A DNA stretch of 32,321 bases from Actinomycetes bacterium. GTDB taxonomy: Bacteria; Actinomycetota; Actinomycetes; JAHEKZ01. The position numbers and the translations under genes were made by a program. The notes under the pieces were generated by a model. That model made no database searches, was not told where the DNA came from, and saw nothing but the letters and a program-made list of their open reading frames with translations. Shown one piece after another: positions 24,237 through 32,122 of this stretch (position 1 is its first letter; the number at the start of each line of letters is the position of its first letter). The DNA lies in assembly GCA_027118455.1 (NCBI GenBank), contig JAJAYZ010000033.1, forward strand, positions 1 through 32,321. Direction: 5' to 3'.

Positions 24237-25613
24237 ATGACGAACCAGATGCACGGCGCACCGCTGTCCATCGACGAGTTGAAGGCCGGGGTATCCAACG
24301 GTCGATTCGACACGGTCATCCTGGGAATCACCGACATGCAAGGGCGACTTCAGGGCAAGCGCCTGGACGCTCGCTACTTCGTCGACCATGTGCTCGCCCA
24401 TGGCACCGAGGGTTGTAACTATCTGCTGGCTGTCGACGTCGACATGAACACCGTCGACGGGTACCAAATGTCGAGTTGGGACGCCGGCTACGGCGACTTC
24501 GTCATGGCGCACGACCTGGACACGCTTCGACTCGTGCCGTGGCATCCCAAGACCGCCATGGTGCAGGCCGACGTCCAGTGGCTCGACGGAACCGACGTCG
24601 TTGCCTCGCCGCGTCAGGTGCTGAAGAAGCAGCTCACCAGGCTCGCTGACGCCGGCATGGGGGCGTTCGTCGGCACTGAGCTGGAGTTCATCTTGTTCAA
24701 CAACTCCTACGAGGACGCCTGGGAGCGTCACTACCGAGACCTCACCCCGTCGAACAACTACAACGTTGACTACTCGATCATCGGTACTTCGCGAGTCGAG
24801 CCGCTCCTGCGCAGGATCCGCCTGGCAATGTCGGAGTCTGGGTTGCAGGTCGAGAGCGTCAAAGGCGAGTGCAACCTTGGCCAGCACGAGATTGCCTTCC
24901 TGTACGAGTCGGCGCTGAAGTCCTGCGACAACCACGTTGTCTACAAGACAGCGGCCAAGGAGATCGCCGCACAAGAGGGCTACGCCCTCACCTTCATGGC
25001 GAAGTACAACGAACGTGAGGGCAACTCCTGCCACATCCACCTGTCATTCCGCGGAACCGACGGCGCGATGGTCATGGCCGACTCCGCTGACACCAAGCAC
25101 GGAATGTCCGACGTCGGTCGCCAGTTCATCGCAGGGCAGCTGGCCCATCTACGGGAGCTCTCACTGCTCTTTGCACCGAACATCAACTCATACAAACGCT
25201 TTGCTCCTGGCTCATTTGCCCCCACCTCCATTGAGTGGGGCCGTGACAACCGCACCTGTGCTCTACGTCTGGTGGGGCGTGGCGCCGGGCTCCGCGTCGA
25301 GAACCGAATCCCCGGCGGAGACGTCAACCCCTACCTCGCGGTTGCGGGGATGGCAGCGGCAAGCCTGGACGGAATCGAGCACGGGCTCGAGCTGCGCGAC
25401 GAGTTCGCCGGTAACGCATACGAGGCAGGCGGTGAACGCGCGCCCTGGCGCCTGGTGGACGCCGTCGAGCTATGGGAGCGCTCGGAATGGGTGGCTGAAA
25501 CCTTCGGCGAGGACGTGCAGGCTCACTACGCCAACATGGGCCGCATCGAGGTAGACGCCTTCGATCGCTCAGTCACCGACTGGGAGCGGATCCGAAGCTT
25601 CGAGCGAATGTGA
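24237..25613 (+). CDS. Glutamine synthetase family gamma-glutamyl amine ligase
   Basis: A 458-residue glutamine-synthetase-fold ligase. Metal and substrate residues are present: Glu148 and Glu150 in GTELEF, Glu211 and Glu218 in GECNLGQHE, the CHIHLSF box at 265-271, and the glutamate/ATP region NSYKRFAPGSFAP and NRIPGGDVNPYLA. It lacks the adenylylation-type tail of GlnA and sits among amine-degrading genes. I therefore infer gamma-glutamylation of an amine (PuuA, GlnA3, GlnA4 or GMAS-like) rather than glutamine synthesis. ATG 24237 is set by AGGGA 6 bases upstream. Its stop overlaps the next GTG start (GTGA). Two GntR-type sites and a leader stem-loop lie upstream. Confidence 0.9.
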   Translation: MTNQMHGAPLSIDELKAGVSNGRFDTVILGITDMQGRLQGKRLDARYFVDHVLAHGTEGCNYLLAVDVDMNTVDGYQMSSWDAGYGDFVMAHDLDTLRLVPWHPKTAMVQADVQWLDGTDVVASPRQVLKKQLTRLADAGMGAFVGTELEFILFNNSYEDAWERHYRDLTPSNNYNVDYSIIGTSRVEPLLRRIRLAMSESGLQVESVKGECNLGQHEIAFLYESALKSCDNHVVYKTAAKEIAAQEGYALTFMAKYNEREGNSCHIHLSFRGTDGAMVMADSADTKHGMSDVGRQFIAGQLAHLRELSLLFAPNINSYKRFAPGSFAPTSIEWGRDNRTCALRLVGRGAGLRVENRIPGGDVNPYLAVAGMAAASLDGIEHGLELRDEFAGNAYEAGGERAPWRLVDAVELWERSEWVAETFGEDVQAHYANMGRIEVDAFDRSVTDWERIRSFERM

Positions 25614-26977
25614 GTGCCATGCACGACGTCCTCAACCCGGTGACCGAGACGGTCATCACATCCGTTCCGTCGCTCTCGGTCGAGGAGACTGACGCCGCGA
25701 TCGCGCGGGGTAAGCACGCCTTCAGTACTTGGAGGCATATCGCACCCGGCGACCGAGCCAGGATGCTCCGACGGTTCTCAGCAGTCGTCGACGACCACAT
25801 CGAGGAACTCGCACGCCTGGAGGTTGCCAACGCGGGACACACCATCGGTAATGCCAGATGGGAAGCCGGCAACGTGCGCGACGTCCTGGCCTACTACTCC
25901 GGTGCACCCGAGCGGCTGCTCGGTCACCAGATACCGGTGGCTGGCGGCGTCGACATCACCTTCCGCGAGCCACTGGGCGTAGTCGGCGTCATCGTTCCCT
26001 GGAACTTCCCGATGCCGATCGCCGGCTGGGGGTTCGCCCCCGCCCTTGCCGCCGGCAATACCGTCGTTCTCAAGCCAGCTGAGCTGACTCCGCTCACAGC
26101 GATGCGCCTCGGTGAGCTCGCCTTGGAGGCTGGCCTACCCGAGCACGTGTTCCAGGTGCTGGCGGGACGCGGGTCAGTCGTCGGTGAGCGCTTCGTCACT
26201 CATCCCGATATCGCCAAGGTGGTCTTCACCGGGTCGACGGAGGTCGGGACAAGGGTGGCCGAGGGCTGTGCCCGACAGGTCAAGCCCGTCACGCTCGAGC
26301 TCGGCGGTAAGAGCGCCAACGTCGTCTTCGCCGACGCCGACCTCAACGCTGCTGCCGCCACAGCGCCCTACGCCGTCTTCGACAACGCCGGCCAAGACTG
26401 TTGCGCGAGATCGCGGATTCTGGTGGAACGGTCAGCCCTCGACACCTTTCTCGAGCTGTTGGAACCCGCCGTCCGTGGCGTGCGCGTTGAGGATCCGGGC
26501 CTGGAGACCGCTGAGATGGGGCCGCTCATCAGCGCCGGCCAGCGCGATCGCGTTGCGTCTTTCATCACCGATGCCACCAATGTCGTGATCCAAGGATCGG
26601 CTCCAGACGGGCCAGGTTTCTGGTACCCGCCAACTGTTGTTCTCCCGCATGGCCCCGATGACCCGATCCTGCACGAGGAGATCTTCGGGCCGGTCGTGGC
26701 GGTCGTGGCGTTCGATGATGAAGCAGACGCTGTTCGGATCGCCAACGACAGCGAGTACGGACTCTCGGGCTCGATCTTCACCCGAGACGTCGGGCGGGCA
26801 CTCCGGGTCAGCCGTGGAATCGACGCTGGAAACCTCTCGGTGAACTCGCACTCCTCGGTGCGTTACTGGACGCCGTTCGGTGGCTTCAAGAAGTCCGGCC
26901 TTGGCCGAGAGCTCGGGCCCGATGCGCTGGAGGCCTTTACCGAGGTCAAGAACGTTTTCATCTCAACGGAAGGCTGA
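25610..26977 (+). CDS. Aldehyde dehydrogenase (NAD(P)-dependent)
   Basis: A 455-residue aldehyde dehydrogenase. Asn132 (PWNFP), Lys155 (VVLKPAE), the GSTEVG turn at 208-213, Glu230 (LELGGKS) and catalytic Cys264 (GQDCC) are all present, and the C-terminal EEIFGPVV is typical. It is slightly short at the N-terminus compared with the usual 480-500. The GTG start at 25610 overlaps the ligase stop by 4 bases, so it is co-translated. In context it should oxidise a gamma-glutamyl-aminoaldehyde or the corresponding free aldehyde, as PuuC does in the polyamine route. The next gene starts 4 bases after its stop. Confidence 0.93.
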   Translation: MSAMHDVLNPVTETVITSVPSLSVEETDAAIARGKHAFSTWRHIAPGDRARMLRRFSAVVDDHIEELARLEVANAGHTIGNARWEAGNVRDVLAYYSGAPERLLGHQIPVAGGVDITFREPLGVVGVIVPWNFPMPIAGWGFAPALAAGNTVVLKPAELTPLTAMRLGELALEAGLPEHVFQVLAGRGSVVGERFVTHPDIAKVVFTGSTEVGTRVAEGCARQVKPVTLELGGKSANVVFADADLNAAAATAPYAVFDNAGQDCCARSRILVERSALDTFLELLEPAVRGVRVEDPGLETAEMGPLISAGQRDRVASFITDATNVVIQGSAPDGPGFWYPPTVVLPHGPDDPILHEEIFGPVVAVVAFDDEADAVRIANDSEYGLSGSIFTRDVGRALRVSRGIDAGNLSVNSHSSVRYWTPFGGFKKSGLGRELGPDALEAFTEVKNVFISTEG

Positions 26978-26980
26978 CCT

Positions 26981-27745
26981 GTGAACCGCTTCGCCGAACG
27001 CACTGCCGTGATCACCGGAGGGGGCAGCGGAATCGGGCGTGCAACGGCCGTCCGGCTCGCGGCCGAGGGGGCCAACGTCGTCATTGTCGACATGAACCTC
27101 CAGGCTGGCCAGTCCGCTGCCGACGAGGTGAGTGGGATAGCCGTTCAGGCCGACGTCACGAACGCCGACGACGTCGCCAGGATGTTCAAGACAGCACACG
27201 ACACCTACGGCTCGATCGACGTCTCGTTCCACAACGCCGGAATCTCACCACCTGACGACGACTCGATCCTCGACACCGGCATCGAGGCCTGGGATCGCGT
27301 GCAGCGGGTCAACCTGACCTCGGTCTACCTCTGCTGCAAAGAGGTCATCCCCTACATGCAGCGCCAAGGCAAGGGTTCGATCGTCAACACGGCATCGTTC
27401 GTGGCGACGATGGGAGCGGCCACCTCGCAGATTTCATACACCGCATCCAAAGGCGGGGTACTGGCCATGAGCCGCGAACTCGGTGTTCAGTTTGCCCGCC
27501 AAGGCATTCGGGTCAACGCACTCTCCCCCGGACCCGTGAACACCCCGTTGCTGATCGAACTGTTTGCCAAGGATGCAGAACGAGCGGCTCGTCGGCTGGT
27601 ACACATCCCCGTCGGTCGATTCGCCGAACCAAGCGAGATTGCCGCTGCAGTCGCCTTTCTCGGCAGCGACGACTCTTCCTTCATCACCGCAAGCAACTTC
27701 CTCGTCGATGGCGGCATCTCGGGGGCTTACGTCACCCCGCTCTGA
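26981..27745 (+). CDS. Short-chain dehydrogenase/reductase
   Basis: A 254-residue classical SDR. It has the nucleotide motif TGGGSGIGRA (12-21), HNAG at 84-87, catalytic Ser139 with Tyr153 and Lys157 (YTASK), and the PGPVNTPL turn. The GTG start at 26981 has GGAAGG about 7 bases upstream. In this operon it stands where the polyamine route has an amine oxidase, so I infer it oxidises an alcohol to the aldehyde used by the preceding dehydrogenase, which would suit an amino-alcohol substrate. An Asp in VIVDMN after the second strand suggests NAD rather than NADP. Confidence 0.92.
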   Translation: MNRFAERTAVITGGGSGIGRATAVRLAAEGANVVIVDMNLQAGQSAADEVSGIAVQADVTNADDVARMFKTAHDTYGSIDVSFHNAGISPPDDDSILDTGIEAWDRVQRVNLTSVYLCCKEVIPYMQRQGKGSIVNTASFVATMGAATSQISYTASKGGVLAMSRELGVQFARQGIRVNALSPGPVNTPLLIELFAKDAERAARRLVHIPVGRFAEPSEIAAAVAFLGSDDSSFITASNFLVDGGISGAYVTPL

Positions 27746-27758
27746 GGATCTAGCTCAA

Positions 27759-28451
27759 TCAGCCGGCAGCGGCGACAAGCGCCGCGAACAGCCGTCGATC
27801 GTCGGTCATCTCCGGGTGCCACTGCACGCCAAGGACGAAGGCTGCCTCAGGATCCTCGAGTACCTCGATCGTTCCGTCATTCGCGCGTCCGGTGACGGTA
27901 AGGCTTCCTGGGTCGTCAACGCCCTGGTGATGGCTGGAGTTGACGACCATCTCAGAACCCAAGATCTGAGCGACCAACGAGGACTCACTGAACGTTGCGC
28001 CGTGGTCATGGAAGGTTCCCGGCGCGTCGCGGTGCACGAGGCCGTACCCGGCCGATGGCAGGTCTTGCACCAGTGATCCTCCACTGGCGACGGCCAGCAT
28101 CTGCATTCCCCGACAGATACCGAGCACGGGGACTTGGCGTTCACGCGCTGTGCGGTAGATCAACAGCTCTGTCTGGTCGCGGTCGGCTCGCGGTCGGTCG
28201 GTGGTGGCGTGGGCAGGAGCTCCGTACAGATCAGGGTCAATATCTGGGCCACCTGCAATGACCAGTCCGTCGACTCGCCCAACGATTGATTGGGCGGCCG
28301 CAGCCGTCGCTCCTGGCGGAACCAGCAAGACGGCCGCTCCCACTTCCTGCAAGGCAGATACGTAGGCCCGGTGAAGCAGCACGGCGTCGGTGTTCCAGGC
28401 GCCCCATTGGGCTGGCTCTCCGTAGCAAGAAACCGCGATGACCGGTGGCAT
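27759..28451 (-). CDS. Gamma-glutamyl hydrolase / PuuD-like class I glutamine amidotransferase (peptidase C26)
   Basis: A 230-residue hydrolase with the nucleophile Cys113 in GICRGMQ, and His212 and Glu214 in VQWHPE. GGPDIDPDLYG near residue 67 and NSSHHQGVDD are diagnostic of the PuuD/peptidase C26 group that splits gamma-glutamyl amide bonds after amine oxidation. ATG 28451 is preceded 7 bases earlier by TATGCT, predicting a leaderless mRNA; the longer frame is rejected. It is convergent with the SDR gene (13-bp gap) and divergent from the GntR gene. It would release the oxidised product and glutamate at the end of the pathway. Confidence 0.9.
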   Translation of the reverse strand: MPPVIAVSCYGEPAQWGAWNTDAVLLHRAYVSALQEVGAAVLLVPPGATAAAAQSIVGRVDGLVIAGGPDIDPDLYGAPAHATTDRPRADRDQTELLIYRTARERQVPVLGICRGMQMLAVASGGSLVQDLPSAGYGLVHRDAPGTFHDHGATFSESSLVAQILGSEMVVNSSHHQGVDDPGSLTVTGRANDGTIEVLEDPEAAFVLGVQWHPEMTDDRRLFAALVAAAG

Positions 28452-28457
28452 GCGGCC

Positions 28458-28464
28458 TAGCATA
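28458..28464. promoter_or_regulatory. Overlapping divergent -10 boxes for hydrolase and GntR genes
   Basis: TAGCATA contains TAGCAT on the plus strand (28458-28463), 8 bases before GTG 28472, and TATGCT on the minus strand (28464-28459), 7 bases before ATG 28451. The whole intergenic gap is 20 bp and both transcripts would be leaderless. Confidence 0.6.
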
Positions 28465-28471
28465 AGCACTT

Positions 28472-29281
28472 GTGAGCCCCAACGACGCGAGCACGGAGGC
28501 CGTGCCAGGCTGGCTCGCATCCGTACCCGTGTTCACGGCGACCACGGGTTCGCCTTTGCACGCGCAGATCGAACGCTGGTTGATCGATGTCATCGGACGA
28601 GGCGACCTCGTCAACGGTGACCGCCTGCCGCGAGAAGGAGATCTCGCTGCCGAGCTCGGAGTCAGCCGAATGACGCTGCGGCAAGCGCTGTCGACGATGG
28701 AAGCTCAGGGGACCGTTGTTCGCAAGCCTGGACGGTCAGGGGGCACCTACGTCAGCGAGCCGCGTATTGAATGCGACCTGACCGGGCTGGCCGGCTTCAC
28801 CGAGCAGATGCGCCGCGCGAACATCCGAGCCGGGGCACGAGTGGTCTCAGCGCTCACCGTCCCTGCCACTGCCGCAGTGGCAGGCGCACTTTCAATCCCC
28901 CGCGGCGACGATGTCCACGAAATTGTCCGAGTGCGCACGGCACGTCGTGAGCCACTTGCGCTCGAGCGCTCCTACTTCCCAGCTGAGGTCTTTCCCGACC
29001 TCCTCGCGCACCGCCTGGCCGGGTCGCTGTACGAGCTTCTGCGCCGACATTACGGCCAGACGCCGTATGTCGCGTCCGAGAACCTCGAGCCGGTGATCGC
29101 AGGTACCTCCGAAGCCGAGCTGCTTGGCGTCGAAGCCAAGAGCGCGCTCATACTCATCGAACGCGCGGCATCCACCGCTGCCGGTCTCCCCGTTGAGTAC
29201 GCGCGCGACCTCTTCCGCCCCGACAAGGTGCGCATCTCGTTCCGCACAGGTCTCGGCGTCGATGTACGGCCAGCTGACTGA
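28472..29281 (+). CDS. GntR family transcriptional regulator, HutC subfamily (UTRA domain)
   Basis: A 269-residue regulator. The N-terminal winged helix-turn-helix (about 26-96) includes LPREGDLAAELGVSRMTLRQ and the wing GRSGGTYVSEP. From about residue 105 to the end it has the HutC/UTRA ligand-binding pattern (HEIVRVRTARREPLALERSYFP, then ENLEPVIAGTSEAELLGV). Members such as DasR and NagR bind TGGTCTAGACCA-like sites. Three such cores occur in this cluster, at 24119, 24155 and 29298, and none lies before other genes, so it is the likely local controller. The GTG start at 28472 appears leaderless. The inducing ligand is unknown; a pathway amine or phosphorylated amino alcohol is plausible. 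Confidence 0.93.
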   Translation: MSPNDASTEAVPGWLASVPVFTATTGSPLHAQIERWLIDVIGRGDLVNGDRLPREGDLAAELGVSRMTLRQALSTMEAQGTVVRKPGRSGGTYVSEPRIECDLTGLAGFTEQMRRANIRAGARVVSALTVPATAAVAGALSIPRGDDVHEIVRVRTARREPLALERSYFPAEVFPDLLAHRLAGSLYELLRRHYGQTPYVASENLEPVIAGTSEAELLGVEAKSALILIERAASTAAGLPVEYARDLFRPDKVRISFRTGLGVDVRPAD

Positions 29282-29297
29282 TCGCGCTGGCCTATTC

Positions 29298-29307
29298 CGT
29301 CTAGACC
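29298..29307. promoter_or_regulatory. GntR-type operator site 3 (CGTCTAGACC)
   Basis: Matches GGTCTAGACC at 9 of 10 positions. It overlaps the -35/spacer of a candidate promoter for the oxidoreductase gene (TTCCGT at 29295-29300, 17 bases, TACGCT at 29318-29323), a placement expected for repression. Confidence 0.6.
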
Positions 29308-29355
29308 TTTTCCGGGCTACGCTCCTCGTCATCACTCCGTCAACGGGGAGCCTTG

Positions 29356-31812
29356 ATGACCCAGAATCTGCCTGCCCGCGCCCGCGTGGTCATCATCGGC
29401 GGTGGGATCGTCGGCACCAGCGTCGCCTACCACTTGGCCGAGCTCGGCTGGACCGACGTCGTTCTCCTCGAGCAGGGACGCCTCTCCTGCGGCACTACCT
29501 GGCATGCCGCAGGACTCGTCGGTCAACTGCGCGCAACCGAGAGTGGCACGCGCTTGGTGCAGTACTCGGCGACGCTCTATGAACGGCTCGAGAAGGAGAC
29601 CGGCCTCGGCACCGGCCTCAAGCGATGTGGTGGCGTCACGGTCGCCCGCACACCAGACCGCATGGTGCAGCTGCAACGCACTGCAGCAGCGGCAGCGGCT
29701 TACGACCTGGAGTGTGAGCTCATCTCACCCGGTCGCGCCAAGGAGCTCTATCCCATCTTGGCTACGGATGACCTACTGGGCGCGATCTGGCTCCCCGGCG
29801 ACTGCACAGCCAACCCGACCGACGTCACCCAGTCGCTGGCCAAGGGCGCTCGAAACCGCGGAGTCACGATCGCCGAGGGTGTGCGAGCCCTCGGAATCCT
29901 GACAGCCGAGGGCTCGGTGTCCGGTGTCCGGACTGATCACGGCGACATCGAGGCGGAGGTCGTCGTCAACTGCGGTGGACAATGGGCGAATGCGATCGCG
30001 GCCCAGGCGGGCGTGACTGTTCCCCTTCACTCCGCCGAGCACTTCTACGTCGTTACCGAGCAGATCGAGGGCGTGCACCGCGACTTGCCGATCCTGCGAG
30101 ACCCCGATGGCTACACCTACATGAAGGAAGAGGTAGGCGGTCTGGTGGTGGGTGGCTTCGAGCCGGAGGCCAAGCCGTGGGTAGCACCAGACCAGATTCC
30201 CTACCCCTTTGAGTTCCAGTTGCTTGAGGAGGACTGGGAACACTTCGAGATTCTGATGGAGAACGCCCTGCGGAGGATTCCCGCCTTGCGCGAGACCGGG
30301 ATCAAGAAGTTCTACAACGGTCCGGAGAGCTTCACTCCCGACAACCAGTTCATCCTGGGCGAGGCGCCCGAACTGAGGAACTTCTATGTCGGCGCTGGGT
30401 TCAACTCCGTCGGCATCGCATCGGCGGGTGGAGCCGGTCGGGCCTTGGCCGAGTGGATCGTCAACGGCGAGCCAACCTCTGACCTCACTGCAGTTGACAT
30501 CCGGCGCTTCGCCCCCTTCAACGGCAATCGGCAGTGGCTGCACGACCGCGTCGCCGAAGTGCTTGGACTGCACTACGCAATCCCGTGGCCCAACCGCGAG
30601 CTCACAACAGCGCGACCATTCCGCCGATCACCCGTCCACCACTTGCTGGAGGAGCAGGGCGCAGTCTTCGGCTCGAAGATGGGGTGGGAGCGGGCCAACG
30701 TGTTCGCGCCAACGGGCACGGAGCCCGTCTTGGACTACACCTGGCGCAAACCGAACTGGATCGAGTGGTCCGCCGTGGAGCAGCGCGCAGCGCGCCAGGA
30801 CGTTGCCCTCTTCGACCAGTCGTCCTTCGGCAAGGTATTGGTCACTGGACACGGTGCCGAGTCGCTCCTACAACGAGTCTGCACCGCAGACGTGGCAGTC
30901 TCGCTGGGGCGCGCGGTGTACACGGGGATGCTCAACAGCCGCGCCGGGTACGAGGCTGATGTCACGGTCACGCGAGTCGCACGCGATGAATACCTGCTCG
31001 TCACGGGGGCGGCGTCCGTTGTCCGCGACATCGACTGGCTCCGTCGCCATACCGACCCCACAGAGCAAGTAGGCGTGGTTGACGTCACCGCGATGTATGC
31101 CGTCTTCGCCATCATGGGCCCGCGGTCCCGTGATCTGCTCCAGACGCTCACCCGGTCAGACTTCTCTAACGATGGCTTCCCCTTCGCGTCCAGCCGCGAG
31201 GTCGACCTCGGCCAAGCGACGGTACGTGCCACTCGGATCACGTACGTCGGTGAGCTCGGATGGGAGCTCTACGTTCCCGTCGAGTTCGCGGTTGACGTCT
31301 ACAAGATGCTGACCAGCGCTGGAACTGCCTTCGGCCTCGTTCCTGCTGGCTACTACACGATCAACTCCCTCCGACTGGAGAAGGGATACCGCGCCTTCGG
31401 CACCGACCTGACACCGGACTGCACACCTCTGGACGCGGGCCTTACCTTCGCTTGCAAGCTCAAGACCGACATCAAGTTCATCGGGAGGGACGCGCTCATA
31501 GAGGCGGTCCAGGCCGGTCCGCGACGGAAGCTGGTCTCGATCGTGCTCGACGAGCCGGACGTCATGATGTGGGGAGGTGAGCTCGTGCTTCGCGACGGAG
31601 TAGCTGTCGGGCAAGTCATCTCAGCCGGATGGGGTGAAACCCTGGGCACATGCGTGGCGCTCGCCTACATCTGGCGGCGTGATGGAGGCATCGTGACGGC
31701 TGACTACCTGGACTCCGAGACATACGAGGTCAACGTCGGAGGAACGGTCTGCCCGGCGACGTTGCACCGGCGAGCGCCGTATGACCCAGGAGGCGTGCAG
31801 ATCAGGATGTAG
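29356..31812 (+). CDS. FAD-dependent oxidoreductase fused to GcvT-like folate domain (sarcosine/dimethylglycine dehydrogenase type)
   Basis: An 818-residue two-part enzyme. Residues 1-375 form a DAO-type FAD domain with GGGIVG at 15-20 and TTWHAAGLVG, where His50 corresponds to the covalent-FAD histidine of dimethylglycine dehydrogenase. A linker (FAO_M-like) spans about 375-430. From about 430 to 818 it is a GcvT aminomethyltransferase-like tetrahydrofolate domain with C-terminal barrel. Known relatives demethylate dimethylglycine or sarcosine and pass the carbon to folate. ATG 29356 is set by GGGGAG 5 bases upstream. A GntR-type site overlaps its promoter. The last 11 bases overlap the convergent small membrane-protein gene. 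Confidence 0.93.
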   Translation: MTQNLPARARVVIIGGGIVGTSVAYHLAELGWTDVVLLEQGRLSCGTTWHAAGLVGQLRATESGTRLVQYSATLYERLEKETGLGTGLKRCGGVTVARTPDRMVQLQRTAAAAAAYDLECELISPGRAKELYPILATDDLLGAIWLPGDCTANPTDVTQSLAKGARNRGVTIAEGVRALGILTAEGSVSGVRTDHGDIEAEVVVNCGGQWANAIAAQAGVTVPLHSAEHFYVVTEQIEGVHRDLPILRDPDGYTYMKEEVGGLVVGGFEPEAKPWVAPDQIPYPFEFQLLEEDWEHFEILMENALRRIPALRETGIKKFYNGPESFTPDNQFILGEAPELRNFYVGAGFNSVGIASAGGAGRALAEWIVNGEPTSDLTAVDIRRFAPFNGNRQWLHDRVAEVLGLHYAIPWPNRELTTARPFRRSPVHHLLEEQGAVFGSKMGWERANVFAPTGTEPVLDYTWRKPNWIEWSAVEQRAARQDVALFDQSSFGKVLVTGHGAESLLQRVCTADVAVSLGRAVYTGMLNSRAGYEADVTVTRVARDEYLLVTGAASVVRDIDWLRRHTDPTEQVGVVDVTAMYAVFAIMGPRSRDLLQTLTRSDFSNDGFPFASSREVDLGQATVRATRITYVGELGWELYVPVEFAVDVYKMLTSAGTAFGLVPAGYYTINSLRLEKGYRAFGTDLTPDCTPLDAGLTFACKLKTDIKFIGRDALIEAVQAGPRRKLVSIVLDEPDVMMWGGELVLRDGVAVGQVISAGWGETLGTCVALAYIWRRDGGIVTADYLDSETYEVNVGGTVCPATLHRRAPYDPGGVQIRM

Positions 31813-31978
31813 GGCTCGGCGGCGATGTCTCGTCCTCAAATGCGCCGCGCATCCGGAGGTCCTGACGGGGGTCAGCGACACTGCAGCATTTTCGCGATCT
31901 GACCCGGCCAGTGATGGCCCCGAGGACCAGCAGAACGAGAAAGACGATGACTACCCCGCCAATCAGGTACTGGAACAT
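31802..31978 (-). CDS. Small single-pass membrane protein, hypothetical
   Basis: A 58-residue protein with one transmembrane helix (about residues 5-23, YLIGGVVIVFLVLLVLGAI) and a basic then polar cytoplasmic tail, so probably N-out/C-in. ATG 31978 is supported by a perfect AGGAGG with a 4-base spacer; the longer frame upstream is rejected. The final 11 bases overlap the 3' end of the oxidoreductase gene. I do not recognise a family. Small proteins of this kind are common in actinobacteria. Confidence 0.7.
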   Translation of the reverse strand: MFQYLIGGVVIVFLVLLVLGAITGRVRSRKCCSVADPRQDLRMRGAFEDETSPPSPTS

Positions 31979-32103
31979 CGCGCCTCCTAGTGGTCCATCG
32001 TGTGCCAAGAGTACGCCACCGGGCAAGACATCTGCATGCATCCCGACCCCGGAGACGGCGATGAGGGATTGACCATCTTGTTCGCCATGCCCGCCGGCCA
32101 CCC

Positions 32104-32121
32104 TCGGCTAGGGCGTGTCGG
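32104..32121. mobile_element. Putative end of the IS5-type element
   Basis: Directly outside the transposase stop lies CTAGGGCGTGTCGGC (within 32109-32123 reading forward), which looks like an IS5-group terminal repeat adjoining a CTAG target. The partner end is outside the window, so this is unconfirmed. Confidence 0.3.
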
Positions 32122-32122
32122 C

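Noticed and set aside
24093..25040. N-terminal extension of the kinase-like open frame
   Set aside because: It is antisense to the ligase gene. The kinase fold begins after GTG 24092, which has a ribosome binding site.
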